Positions 1 to 7,697 of a stretch of 64,000 nt of DNA are shown here, in pieces. Position 1 is the first letter of the stretch. Each line of letters opens with the position of its first letter. Location of the stretch: NCBI GenBank assembly GCA_017525015.1, contig JAFXUK010000009.1, forward strand, positions 30,242-94,241, in the 5' to 3' direction. Source of the DNA: Bacilli bacterium. GTDB taxonomy: Bacteria; Bacillota; Bacilli; RF39; UBA660. The translations under genes were made by a program, and so were the position numbers. The notes beneath the pieces are model-generated. The model worked only from the letters and a program-made list of their open reading frames with translations, was not told where the DNA came from and ran no database searches.

Positions 1-417
1 AAGATATTACTAGATAGAGAAGAAATAGGTGTTATTGGTAGAGTTCATCCATCACTTAAAAAAGATGAAATATATGTAGCAGAAATATCAATGACTAAGT
101 TATATGAAAAACAAATAAAACCTATTAAATTCAAAGAAGCTAATAAATATCCAGAAATAGTTAAAGATTTAGCATTCGTAGTTGATAACAATGTTGAATC
201 AGAAGTTATTAAAGATCAAATTAAAAAATCTGGTGGTAGATTACTAGATACAGTAGAAGTATTTGATATTTATCAAATGGAAAATGAAAAATCTATTGCT
301 TACAAATTAACATTCAAAGATAATACAAGAACATTATCAGATGAAGAAGTAATGGAAGTATTTAATAAAATAATAAATGAAGTAGAATCAAAGACTTCAG
401 CTAAATTAAGAAGCTAA
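1..417 (+). CDS. pheT: Phenylalanine-tRNA ligase beta subunit, C-terminal part
   Basis: The frame is open from base 1, so the gene begins upstream of the window; the visible 138 residues are the C-terminus. An IGRVHPSL segment matches the stretch where PheT proteins carry GxxGxxHP near the end of the core. The rest fits the ferredoxin-fold anticodon-binding (FDX-ACB) domain, starting at the PEIVKDLAFVV segment and ending in KTSAKLRS. In the family this subunit pairs with PheS to charge tRNA-Phe in the cytoplasm. An internal ATG at 91 is a Met within the open frame and not the start. A strong intrinsic terminator follows directly. Confidence 0.93.
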   Translation, partial: KILLDREEIGVIGRVHPSLKKDEIYVAEISMTKLYEKQIKPIKFKEANKYPEIVKDLAFVVDNNVESEVIKDQIKKSGGRLLDTVEVFDIYQMENEKSIAYKLTFKDNTRTLSDEEVMEVFNKIINEVESKTSAKLRS

Positions 418-433
418 TAAAGCTTCTTTTTTT
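408..433 (+). terminator. Intrinsic terminator of pheT
   Basis: A perfect 8-bp stem AAGAAGCT/AGCTTCTT (408-415 and 421-428) with a 5-nt loop runs into a T tract. The stem overlaps the pheT stop codon. Confidence 0.9.
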
Positions 434-440
434 ATTACTT

Positions 441-463
441 GTTATTAAAAAAATGTTAAAAAC
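441..463. promoter_or_regulatory. Upstream operator-like inverted repeat
   Basis: GTTATTAA-N7-TTAAAAAC (441-448, 456-463). It has the same arm sequence and the same 7-nt spacer as the repeat at 482-504, with one mismatch. The centres of the two repeats are about 41 bp apart, close to four helical turns, as expected for cooperative binding of a dimeric regulator. No regulator gene is adjacent. Confidence 0.55.
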
Positions 464-466
464 ATC

Positions 467-495
467 TTGACAAATGTATCTGTTATTAATATAAT
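467..495 (+). promoter_or_regulatory. Consensus sigma-A promoter of the Cys-rich peptide/radical SAM unit
   Basis: TTGACA (467-472), a 17-nt spacer and TATAAT (490-495) match the consensus exactly. The -35 TTG could be read as an upstream in-frame start for the following gene, but its position inside the promoter makes that start implausible. Confidence 0.85.
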
Positions 496-504
496 GTTAA
501 TAAC
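482..504. promoter_or_regulatory. Operator-like palindrome over the -10 box
   Basis: GTTATTAA (482-489), 7 nt, TTAATAAC (497-504): perfect arms that flank and include the TATAAT at 490-495. Binding here would block RNA polymerase. It is a second copy of the 441-463 repeat. Confidence 0.65.
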
Positions 505-517
505 AGAGGTGATAAAT

Positions 518-970
518 ATGTTTGTTGAAACAGATGTAGTAGAATTTATTAATAGAATTATTAATGTTCCCAAGACTAATAATTCCGAAGTAAAAAAGAA
601 CATTATTAAATTCCGTGATTATCTAGTATTAACTAAAATGACTGATCAAGAAACAATCGACAAGGTAGATAAAATAATAGCTTGTTTAGATTCCATAATA
701 GCAGTTAAAAATACACTAGGTTTTGTTGATATATCCGCTTTAATAAACGCTCCTATAACTGAAGAAATAAAAAAACTACGTAAAGTTCCAATCACTCAAT
801 CACAATACAGCAATAAACATTATCATCATTATCATAACGATGATAGTGCTAGTTCATGCTATACCTGTGGAGCTGGTTCATCTAGATCAAGTTATAGTTC
901 AAGTTGTGGAACAAGTTCATCTAGTTCATGCTACAGTTGTGGAAGTTCAGCAAGTAGGAGTAGATGTTAA
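518..970 (+). CDS. Cys/Ser/His-rich peptide, putative radical SAM substrate
   Basis: The start chosen is the ATG at 518, preceded by AGAGGTGAT. An upstream in-frame TTG lies inside the -35 box. The product is 150 residues. Residues 1-95 look like a globular or helical leader. Then comes a His-rich stretch (HYHHYH, about 101-106) and a low-complexity tail (110-150) made almost entirely of Ser, Gly and Cys, with six Cys at about 114, 117, 130, 138, 141 and 150, including the repeated pattern SCYxCG. There is no signal peptide. The stop overlaps the start of a radical SAM gene (TAATG). Inference: a ribosomally made precursor whose C-terminus is modified by the next enzyme, or a metal-binding protein. 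I do not recognise the family. Six Cys in about 40 residues recalls SCIFF peptides, but the sequence is not theirs. Confidence 0.7.
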   Translation: MFVETDVVEFINRIINVPKTNNSEVKKNIIKFRDYLVLTKMTDQETIDKVDKIIACLDSIIAVKNTLGFVDISALINAPITEEIKKLRKVPITQSQYSNKHYHHYHNDDSASSCYTCGAGSSRSSYSSSCGTSSSSSCYSCGSSASRSRC

Positions 971-1875
971 TGCAAACAATTAATATATTTGGTCAGGATC
1001 TTCTAGTTCGAGATGAAGCATGTACTTGTTCACCTGATAAAGTAATCAAAGGCCTTCCTTCTTTAAGACTTTATATAAAACCAACAGATAGTTGTAATGC
1101 TAGTTGCTTGTTCTGTGCTAATGAACAATCTAAAGACTTTGGAACTATTAACTTAAACAAACTAGAATATGTTATTTCTTACTTAAAAGAACATCATATC
1201 TTACATGGAATAAGTATAACTGGTGGCGAACCGATGATGAATCCTGATATTATTTTTAAAATACTAGATATGGCTTATCGAATAGATCCAAACATGGAAA
1301 TCCAAGTATCTACTAATGGATATAACTTATTAAGATTCCTAGATTATCAAGATGTTAATAAGTTAGAAAGTATCCACATCTCTAGACATCATTATGATGA
1401 TGAAAAAAATAAAGAAATATTTCATAGTTCTACTATAGCTTCTACAGAAGATATAGCTAGATTACAAGAAGAACTAGATGATAAAAGAATAATAAACATT
1501 AATACCATTGTAATGAAAGATTACATATCTAATCTAAGAGAAATAAGAAGAATGTTAGATTATGCAAGTAGAATAGGAGTATATAAAGTAGGATTTGTAT
1601 CATTAATGAAATGTAATCAATTCGCTAAAGATCATTTCATCAATTTTAACGATATTTTTAGCCATTTAGACAAAGATTTTATAGTTGGCCATCACTTTTA
1701 TAATGCAGAGTATTGTGAGTGCATAGATGGCTTATATTTATCTGAATATAAAAGACTAATAGAATTTTATGCTAGAATGGTAAAAGAAAGTACATGTCCA
1801 TGTACTAATCAATTAGTTTATACCTCTGATAACAGAGTAACTGCCGGATTCGGTAAGAAACTTTTATACAAATAA
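970..1875 (+). CDS. Radical SAM enzyme with extra CxC motifs
   Basis: The cluster motif CNASCLFC (Cys 42, 46, 49) and GGEP (about 85-88) identify a radical SAM protein, which cleaves S-adenosylmethionine with a 4Fe-4S cluster to start radical chemistry. Three C-x-C pairs lie outside the core (about 18/20, 249/251, 276/278). They could hold an auxiliary cluster, although a full SPASM domain is not evident. The length is 301 residues. The ATG at 970 overlaps the preceding stop and is 9 nt from AGGAG (956-960). The ATG at 964 is only 3 nt from it and is less likely. Tight coupling to the Cys-rich peptide gene suggests that peptide is its substrate. Alternatives are a MoaA-like or tRNA-modifying enzyme. 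Confidence 0.8.
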   Translation: MQTINIFGQDLLVRDEACTCSPDKVIKGLPSLRLYIKPTDSCNASCLFCANEQSKDFGTINLNKLEYVISYLKEHHILHGISITGGEPMMNPDIIFKILDMAYRIDPNMEIQVSTNGYNLLRFLDYQDVNKLESIHISRHHYDDEKNKEIFHSSTIASTEDIARLQEELDDKRIININTIVMKDYISNLREIRRMLDYASRIGVYKVGFVSLMKCNQFAKDHFINFNDIFSHLDKDFIVGHHFYNAEYCECIDGLYLSEYKRLIEFYARMVKESTCPCTNQLVYTSDNRVTAGFGKKLLYK

Positions 1876-1902
1876 AAAAAGTGAGTTAATACTCACTTTT
1901 TT
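1876..1902. terminator. Bidirectional terminator between convergent genes
   Basis: AAAAAGTGAGT/ACTCACTTTTT stem (1876-1886, 1891-1901) with loop TAAT. A tracts on the left and T tracts on the right serve both strands. Confidence 0.88.
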
Positions 1903-1910
1903 AATTGTTA

Positions 1911-4298
1911 TTATTTTTGACCAGCTGTATATGTTTGAGTTTCAGTTTTAGTTTTACCTGTAAATTCCCAACCATCTAAGCTTGAACTTTGACTCCATGT
2001 ATATTTATATGAAGTAGAAGTTGAAGTTTCAGCTGTTGCATCAATTGTTACAGTTGTTTTCTTAATACATTTATCACCAGCAGCTACATAACCATCTGGA
2101 CAACTATGTGAAATGATTTCACCTTTAACAGTCTTGATACATTTAGTACCACTTAACTTAGCTTCAGCATCTTCACAATAGTATTCTCCTTCAGTATGAG
2201 TTACTTTAGAACATGTTGTATTTTCACCAGAACCACTCTTAGTATAACCTTCTGGACAAACGTAATCATAAACATCTGTACCAGTAGCATCTATAGTTTG
2301 AGTACATTTCTTGCCGTTTAATGTATAACCAGTAGGACATGTATATGTAGATTCTCCTGGTTTTTCTGTAGCATCTTTAGTAATAGTACATTTCTTACCA
2401 CTTAATGTACCACCATCTGGACAAGTATATGCACCTGTTCCAGTATGTGGAGTAGCATTATATGTGTAAGTACACTTATTACCATTCTTAGTGTATCCAC
2501 TTGGGCATGTATAAGTTGTTGTCTTAGTAGCTTCTTTAGTAATAGTACATTTCTTACCATTTAATGTTCCACCACTTGGACAACTATAAGTTGTATTAGC
2601 AATTGGATTAGCACTACTAGTTACATAACATGTAGTACCACTTCTAGTTCCACCACTTGGACAACTATAAGTTGTTGTAGCAGTAGCAGCATAAGTAGAT
2701 GATGTATAACACTTAGTACCACTTAATGTTCCACCGTTTGGACAACTATAAGTAGTATGTGGAGTTTTACTTCTTGTATAGTAAATATATTTATACCAAA
2801 TACCTTTATTACCACAAGGAGCTCCACAAGTAGCACCAGATACAGCACCTTGTAATACTAATTTAGAAGTATCACCAGTATATCCAGCACTTGATGATGT
2901 CTTATATTGAGTTCCACCATTTACCCAACCACCATAAGTGTAAGTTGTGTTAGATGAAGCATTATAACTAGATGAGATTGTACATGTAGTACCACTTCTA
3001 GTTCCACCTCTAGGACAACTATATGAAGTTGAAGCAGAAGCAGTATAACTTGTTGTTTTAGTACATTTAGTACTTGCACCAGAACCACTCTTATCATATC
3101 CACTTGGACAACTATAAGTAGTTGAACCAGTAGCATCATAAACTTTATAACAACTTGTACCATTTCTATCATATCCAGAAGGACATGTATAAGTAGTAGT
3201 AGCAGTAGCATCTTTAGTTATAGTACATTTAGTACCACTTAAAGATCCTCCGTTATCACAAGTATATGAAGTACCACCAGGTGTATAAGTAGCATCATAT
3301 GTTTTAGTACATTTAGTTCCACTTAATGTATATCCAGTAGGACATGTATAAGTAGATTGTCCAGGATGTTCAGTAGCATCTGTATATTTAATACATTTAG
3401 AACCGTTTAATGTATATCCAGTAGGACAAGAATAATCAGTTCTAATTTTTTTCTTTTCAGGTTTTACATATACAGTATGATCAGAACCATCGCTCTTTTT
3501 AGCATCAGTAGTAACAACTCTATCTGGACCATAAATTGGAGTAGCATCTATCGTTGCACCAGTACTTGTCTTAATACATTTAGTACCACTTCTGTTATAT
3601 CCAGAAGGACAAGTATATATAGTCTTAGTAGTAGTTACTGCTTTTCTAAATTGATAATAAGTTATAGTTTTTGTGTAGATACCACTCTTAGCATCTCCAT
3701 ATCCACTATAATCAGTTTCGTCTAATACAGCTTCAGCACTATGTCCTCCACCATTATTAGAATTATTATTATTGTTAGATGTATTATTTGAATTACTATC
3801 ATTATTAGTATTATTAGCTATACTATTTGATCCACCATTATTAATAATAGTTTGACATGTTCCATTAGAACATACTGTAGTACAACCAATTGTATCTAAG
3901 ATGTAATCTTTTTGTTCACCACAATTTAATTGAACTTTTAAAGCATATTCATTTTCAGAAATCTTTGTAACTTCAACTTTACTTGAGTTTTCATCACAAT
4001 AATTCTTATCTTTATCTCTGAATTGAATAATCATATGATTATCAACCATTTGCTTTAAAGTCATTGAAGTTGATTCACCAACGTTTTTAGGTAACTTATC
4101 AACAGTATAATAATCTCTAGCTGCTTCTTTCATAGTCTTGATATTATTAGAATATACTGAATCGTAGAAAACGTCTAAATCAGCTTTTGGAAATAACCAT
4201 AAAAGTAATAATATAAATAGGATTAAAAGAATAATCTTAATTAATATATCTTTCCAGTTAATTCCAGTTGTATACGTTACATGATTTTCTTCGTACAT
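1911..4298 (-). CDS. Membrane-anchored protein with 16 CPxG...GxxC repeats
   Basis: 795 residues. A hydrophobic segment at about 18-39 is followed by a small domain containing KEAARDYYTVDKLP, an Asn/Ser/Gly-rich linker (about 155-185), and then about 550 residues built from 16 copies of a unit like YTCPSGYTLSGTKC. Each unit has two Cys and units are spaced about 24-30 residues, except for one longer insert after the seventh. The paired Cys fit one disulfide per unit in an extracytoplasmic fibre. The start has GGGAGGG in front of it. The gene lies 18 nt downstream of the J-domain-like gene, so they are probably one operon. The family is unknown to me; a surface or adhesion role is inference. 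The DNA repeats arise from coding repeats and are not a CRISPR array. Confidence 0.75.
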   Translation of the reverse strand: MYEENHVTYTTGINWKDILIKIILLILFILLLLWLFPKADLDVFYDSVYSNNIKTMKEAARDYYTVDKLPKNVGESTSMTLKQMVDNHMIIQFRDKDKNYCDENSSKVEVTKISENEYALKVQLNCGEQKDYILDTIGCTTVCSNGTCQTIINNGGSNSIANNTNNDSNSNNTSNNNNNSNNGGGHSAEAVLDETDYSGYGDAKSGIYTKTITYYQFRKAVTTTKTIYTCPSGYNRSGTKCIKTSTGATIDATPIYGPDRVVTTDAKKSDGSDHTVYVKPEKKKIRTDYSCPTGYTLNGSKCIKYTDATEHPGQSTYTCPTGYTLSGTKCTKTYDATYTPGGTSYTCDNGGSLSGTKCTITKDATATTTYTCPSGYDRNGTSCYKVYDATGSTTYSCPSGYDKSGSGASTKCTKTTSYTASASTSYSCPRGGTRSGTTCTISSSYNASSNTTYTYGGWVNGGTQYKTSSSAGYTGDTSKLVLQGAVSGATCGAPCGNKGIWYKYIYYTRSKTPHTTYSCPNGGTLSGTKCYTSSTYAATATTTYSCPSGGTRSGTTCYVTSSANPIANTTYSCPSGGTLNGKKCTITKEATKTTTYTCPSGYTKNGNKCTYTYNATPHTGTGAYTCPDGGTLSGKKCTITKDATEKPGESTYTCPTGYTLNGKKCTQTIDATGTDVYDYVCPEGYTKSGSGENTTCSKVTHTEGEYYCEDAEAKLSGTKCIKTVKGEIISHSCPDGYVAAGDKCIKKTTVTIDATAETSTSTSYKYTWSQSSSLDGWEFTGKTKTETQTYTAGQK

Positions 4299-4316
4299 AA
4301 ATTAACCCTCCCTTTC

Positions 4317-6065
4317 TTATTTTGTTAATGTTTTGCCATGGTTCATAGCATAATTATTTTGTGCCATACCTTCCATGTCGCCTTGAATTCTTTGGCCGAA
4401 TGTTTGACCATTTATCAATACATCTACAATTTCGTATTCGAAATCACAACCATTGTTGATCCAAGCTTGAATTTCTTCTAGTGGAACGATATCTGGATCA
4501 TAAATTGGATATCCATTTTCATCAACACCGTTTGTATTTAATTTATTATATACTTCCCAAGAATCATTAAACATAGTTCTAACTTTTACTCTAGAACCAC
4601 CAGTGATTCTATAGATTGTTTTATATCCATCTTCAACTACAACTTCGTAGTATTCAGGATGTTCACGGAAGTCAATAGTTTCACCATTATCTAAATTAAC
4701 ATATGTTTGATCATAAACATAATCATATTGATTAGCGAATATTAATTGAGCTTCAGTAGTTATAAGTAAAGCTGATTCTGGATATTGTAATAATTGTTCA
4801 CTTGTAAATCTATAAGTAACTTCTTTACCATTTTCCATTACTTTAATAGTACATCCGTTACCTTTCATAATGTCAGCCATTACTTGACCAACTTCTTCGT
4901 AGATAACTCTCATTTCTTCTCTATCTAATGTAGAGTTGATAGCTATTCTTTTATCAGTAATCCATTTAACTAATGGGAATACTTCATTTTGACCATATGC
5001 AGCTAAGTATTCATCAAATCTTACATGATGTACATTACCAGCAGCAATTTCATCTTCTAATAATTGTCTGAAATCATCATTACCTTGTGCATAAGCAGCA
5101 TGGAATAGATAATAATCAGTATTAAGTGGAGAAATTAATAAGTCAAGTAATTGTAATTGTCTTAAATCAATTTCTTCCATAGTTTCTGGTGTATAAACAC
5201 CTTTTGCATATTTAGGATATACACTTAAATCTGCTAATTCATAAGGAACAACAGTTTCATCAGAAACTCTTCTATAAATACCAGCAGTATTTAAATCATC
5301 TAATAATGCTTGAGCTCTAGTTTCAACTAAAGCATCATCCATGATGTCACCCATATCTTCGATGGTAACTTGTTCTTTCTCAACTGGAGCTTCAGTTTCA
5401 GCAGGAGCTACAGTTTCGGTAGCAGCTTCTGTAGTAGTTTCGGTAGCAGCTTCTGTAGTAGTTTCAGTAGGTGCTTCAGTTTCAGCAGGAGCTACAGTTT
5501 CAGCAGGTGCTTCAGTTTCAACAGGAGCTTCAGTTTCAGTTGGTGCTTCTGTAGCAGTTTCATTAGCTGCTAAGAAAGCTCTAAGTTCACTAACTTCTTC
5601 AGCTGTTAAAGTTTGTTCAACAGCAGTTTCATCACCAGTTTTAGTAGTAAATGCTTGTCCTTTTAGTAGGTATTTATCAAAATGCATACCACCAATAAAT
5701 ATTGTTGCGATTAAAGCAGTAATACCAAGACCAGCAAGTATCTTTCTACCAACATGTGATTTCTCAGGTGCTTCTTCTTCAGAAACAACACGTCTACGAG
5801 TTCTACGAGTACTAGCTAAATATTCTTCTAATCTAGCATCATATTCTCTACGAGATTCATCGTTAAGTAATGTAGCTGTTGCTTCTTCGATTTTTCTTGT
5901 ACGAGTATTCATTTCTTCTTCAGTAATTCTACCATCACTGAATAATCTAGCAATTCTTTCACGTTCAGCAGAAGCTTTAGCAACAACAGTATCTTCAAAA
6001 GTAAGATCATCTAAAGCTCTGGAATCTTCGAAATTCATGCCCAAAATTTCATAATAATTTTCCAT
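4317..6065 (-). CDS. J-domain-like membrane protein with Thr/Glu/Ala/Pro repeat stalk
   Basis: 582 residues. The N-terminus (YYEILGM..., with DESRREYDARL at about 75) looks like a J domain, but the HPD tripeptide that activates DnaK is not visible. A basic stretch and one membrane segment (about 112-131) are followed by a low-complexity stalk of about 80 residues made of ETEAP, ETTTEA and similar units. A C-terminal extracytoplasmic domain of about 330 residues is rich in acidic and aromatic residues. The start follows AAGGGGGAT. It is first in a likely two-gene operon with the Cys-repeat protein. A structural or assembly role at the envelope is inference. Antisense reading of the stalk gives long Ser/Ala frames that are not genes. 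Confidence 0.72.
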   Translation of the reverse strand: MENYYEILGMNFEDSRALDDLTFEDTVVAKASAERERIARLFSDGRITEEEMNTRTRKIEEATATLLNDESRREYDARLEEYLASTRRTRRRVVSEEEAPEKSHVGRKILAGLGITALIATIFIGGMHFDKYLLKGQAFTTKTGDETAVEQTLTAEEVSELRAFLAANETATEAPTETEAPVETEAPAETVAPAETEAPTETTTEAATETTTEAATETVAPAETEAPVEKEQVTIEDMGDIMDDALVETRAQALLDDLNTAGIYRRVSDETVVPYELADLSVYPKYAKGVYTPETMEEIDLRQLQLLDLLISPLNTDYYLFHAAYAQGNDDFRQLLEDEIAAGNVHHVRFDEYLAAYGQNEVFPLVKWITDKRIAINSTLDREEMRVIYEEVGQVMADIMKGNGCTIKVMENGKEVTYRFTSEQLLQYPESALLITTEAQLIFANQYDYVYDQTYVNLDNGETIDFREHPEYYEVVVEDGYKTIYRITGGSRVKVRTMFNDSWEVYNKLNTNGVDENGYPIYDPDIVPLEEIQAWINNGCDFEYEIVDVLINGQTFGQRIQGDMEGMAQNNYAMNHGKTLTK

Positions 6066-6288
6066 ATTTTATCCCCCTTTAGAAATTAAAAAAACCTCGT
6101 TTCTCGATTGCTTAGCCTACCATATCATAGGGCAAAAGTCAACTTTTTATCCTATAATATATAGAACTTTTTCTCTCGAAATTAAGTAATGCTAATCCCT
6201 TGTTGTCAAAAAGATTATAACTCAGCCCTATAATAGTGTCAAAATTTGCCCTAATTTCTGAAAAAAATTTTAATTTTTGCCATATTTA

Positions 6289-6297
6289 TGGTATAAT
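6289..6297 (+). promoter_or_regulatory. Extended -10 of ssrA
   Basis: TGGTATAAT ends 12 nt before the tmRNA 5' end. No good -35 box is visible, which is compatible with an extended -10 promoter. The 6066-6288 stretch holds no gene; it has motif copies of TTTGCCCTA on both strands and presumably the promoter of the minus-strand operon. Confidence 0.65.
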
Positions 6298-6309
6298 TAT
6301 CCGGTACTT

Positions 6310-6675
6310 GGGGTAGACATGGTTTCGACAGGTTGTATCACGGTATGACTGCAAGTAGTAGGAGTACTTTAAACTCAAACTTAAAATTAAATGACGAAAC
6401 TGAATATAGTTTCGCTCCTAATGCTTACGCATTTGCCTAATATAAGGTAATGGAGCACTCTAAATTACTTTTACCTATAGGGTAATCTTAGGGTTTATAT
6501 ATATAGGGTATATTATTGTAGTTCCTAGGATACAATAACGAATTTTTCTTAGGATAGTTAAGATGGTAGGTACGTTATAGCCGGCCGCTTAATGAAATTA
6601 AAAATCTAACTAAACTTGTAGACGTTGTATTAGTGGATAGCTTGGACAGGAGTTCGATTCTCCTCTACTCCACCA
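6310..6675 (+). ncRNA. ssrA: Transfer-messenger RNA
   Basis: The 5' end GGGGTAG pairs with CTACTCC at the 3' end, followed by A-CCA. Near the 3' end GTTCGATTC forms the T arm, and near the 5' end ATGGTTTCGACAGG matches the conserved start of tmRNAs. The tag frame at 6390-6440 reads NDETEYSFAPNAYAFA then TAA; Lys-Leu codons precede it, so the exact resume codon is uncertain. Family role: rescue of stalled ribosomes by adding the tag as a proteolysis signal. The AYAFA end differs from the LAA end usual in Firmicutes and resembles Mollicutes tags. SmpB is not in the window. Confidence 0.96.
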
Positions 6676-6685
6676 AATGAAAATT

Positions 6686-6707
6686 AAAGACCAAAAGGTC
6701 TTTTTTT
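6686..6707 (+). terminator. Terminator of ssrA
   Basis: AAAGACC-AAAA-GGTCTTT followed by further T. Confidence 0.9.
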
Positions 6708-6733
6708 ATGTTAGAATACAGGTAGAAATGGAA

Positions 6734-6755
6734 TTTCTAGTATCAACCCTAGAAA
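6734..6755. repeat. Inverted repeat upstream of the XRE gene
   Basis: TTTCTAG (6734-6740), 8 nt, CTAGAAA (6749-6755), with flanking GGAA and TTTCC extending the symmetry imperfectly. It could be an operator for the downstream membrane regulator or an mRNA leader hairpin. Confidence 0.45.
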
Positions 6756-6814
6756 CGTTTCCTGTTAAAAATGAGATAAAAATACTATGATTAAGCCATG
6801 AAAGGGAGATTTTC

Positions 6815-7525
6815 ATGAATCAAGAAAAAATAGGCAAATTTATTGCCAAATGTCGTAAAGACAAAAAAATGACACAAACAGAATTAGCTGAAAAATTAGG
6901 AGTAACTGATAAATCAATAGGTAATTGGGAAAATGGTCGTAATATGCCAGATTTATCTTTATTTAAACCATTATGTGATGAATTAGGTATAACTATTAAT
7001 GATTTACTAAGTGGTGAAAAAATAAGTAAAGAAAAATATCAAGAAAAATTTGAAGAAAACATTGTTAATACCATTGATTATTCAACAAAACAAACATCAA
7101 AATACCATCTTACTATTAGCTTAATACTAGTTATATTTGGATTATTTATCGCTATGTCAGCAGTCATAATGTTCCCAAGTGAGAGTAGTTGGGGTAGTAT
7201 TTATTCAGTATTTGGAATAATAATATTTGTCATTGGTATTTCTAAACTTACAAGAAAACTAAAATATTGGGTAAGAATACTAATAGTTGCCATAGTAATG
7301 TTTGGGTCTCTAGGTATAATTATGTTCTCAGACTATATGAGTGTAAAAGAATTTAATCAAGCTCCTATGGTTAGAATAACAACTACTTATCTTGGTGGAG
7401 ATGATGAAGTATTATACTATGACACTCCATTCTATGATGTTATTAAATGTAATGATAAATTTAATATAGTTAAAAATAAGAATTATTCACATGAAGATTT
7501 ATTTGAATATTGTGAAAATAAATAA
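6815..7525 (+). CDS. XRE-family regulator with membrane domain
   Basis: Residues about 6-62 are a helix-turn-helix of the Cro/C1 type (TQTELAEKLGVTDKSIGNWENG). Three hydrophobic segments follow at about 98-119, 126-144 and 151-170. A tail of about 65 residues (171-236) would then lie outside the membrane. It is a one-component membrane-bound transcription factor in architecture; the signal is unknown. The start follows AAAGGGAG. It is transcribed alone, between the ssrA terminator and its own terminator. Confidence 0.8.
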   Translation: MNQEKIGKFIAKCRKDKKMTQTELAEKLGVTDKSIGNWENGRNMPDLSLFKPLCDELGITINDLLSGEKISKEKYQEKFEENIVNTIDYSTKQTSKYHLTISLILVIFGLFIAMSAVIMFPSESSWGSIYSVFGIIIFVIGISKLTRKLKYWVRILIVAIVMFGSLGIIMFSDYMSVKEFNQAPMVRITTTYLGGDDEVLYYDTPFYDVIKCNDKFNIVKNKNYSHEDLFEYCENK

Positions 7526-7545
7526 CAGTCGAAAGACTGTTTTCT
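7524..7545 (+). terminator. Terminator of the XRE gene
   Basis: AACAGTC-GAAA-GACTGTT followed by TTCTT. Confidence 0.82.
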
Positions 7546-7547
7546 TA

Positions 7548-7556
7548 TGCTATAAT
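7548..7556 (+). promoter_or_regulatory. Extended -10 promoter
   Basis: TGCTATAAT, 19 bp before the ATG at 7575. Confidence 0.65.
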
Positions 7557-7574
7557 GAAGTGGGGGAATGATTT

Positions 7575-7697
7575 ATGATAACATTTATTATAATTTTGTC
7601 AGTTATCATTATAATTTACTTAATTTTTACTTATATAATGTTTTTTATTGTTAGTAGAAGAGTTAAAAAAATTTTACTCCTATGGAAAAAGCTGTAG
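7575..7697 (+). CDS. Short membrane segment, probable N-terminus of the next protein in another frame
   Basis: ATG at 7575 follows GGGGGAATG and is the only well-placed start for this transcript. The 40 residues are one hydrophobic helix (about 3-27) and a basic end (SRRVKK...LLWKKL). It overlaps the hydrolase frame by 16 nt. The hydrolase ATG at 7682 has no ribosome binding site, and relatives of that hydrolase often begin with a membrane anchor. Adding one base to the A7 run at 7665-7671 would fuse the two frames smoothly. So this is either a broken N-terminus, a sequence error, or a slippage site; a separate small membrane protein is the alternative. Confidence 0.55.
   Translation: MITFIIILSVIIIIYLIFTYIMFFIVSRRVKKILLLWKKL

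Noticed and set aside
467..517. TTG at 467 as start of the Cys-rich peptide gene
   Set aside because: It is the -35 box TTGACA itself; the ATG at 518 has a proper ribosome binding site.
518..970. SCIFF precursor identity
   Set aside because: Six Cys in about 40 residues fits by count, but the leader, Ser content and partner enzyme differ from the SCIFF set.
1911..4298. Tandem DNA repeats as a CRISPR array
   Set aside because: Repeats follow codon units of a single long frame, vary in sequence, and no cas gene is near.
5341..6054. Plus-strand Ser/Ala-rich frames over the J-like gene
   Set aside because: They are antisense shadows of the Thr/Glu/Ala repeat stalk.
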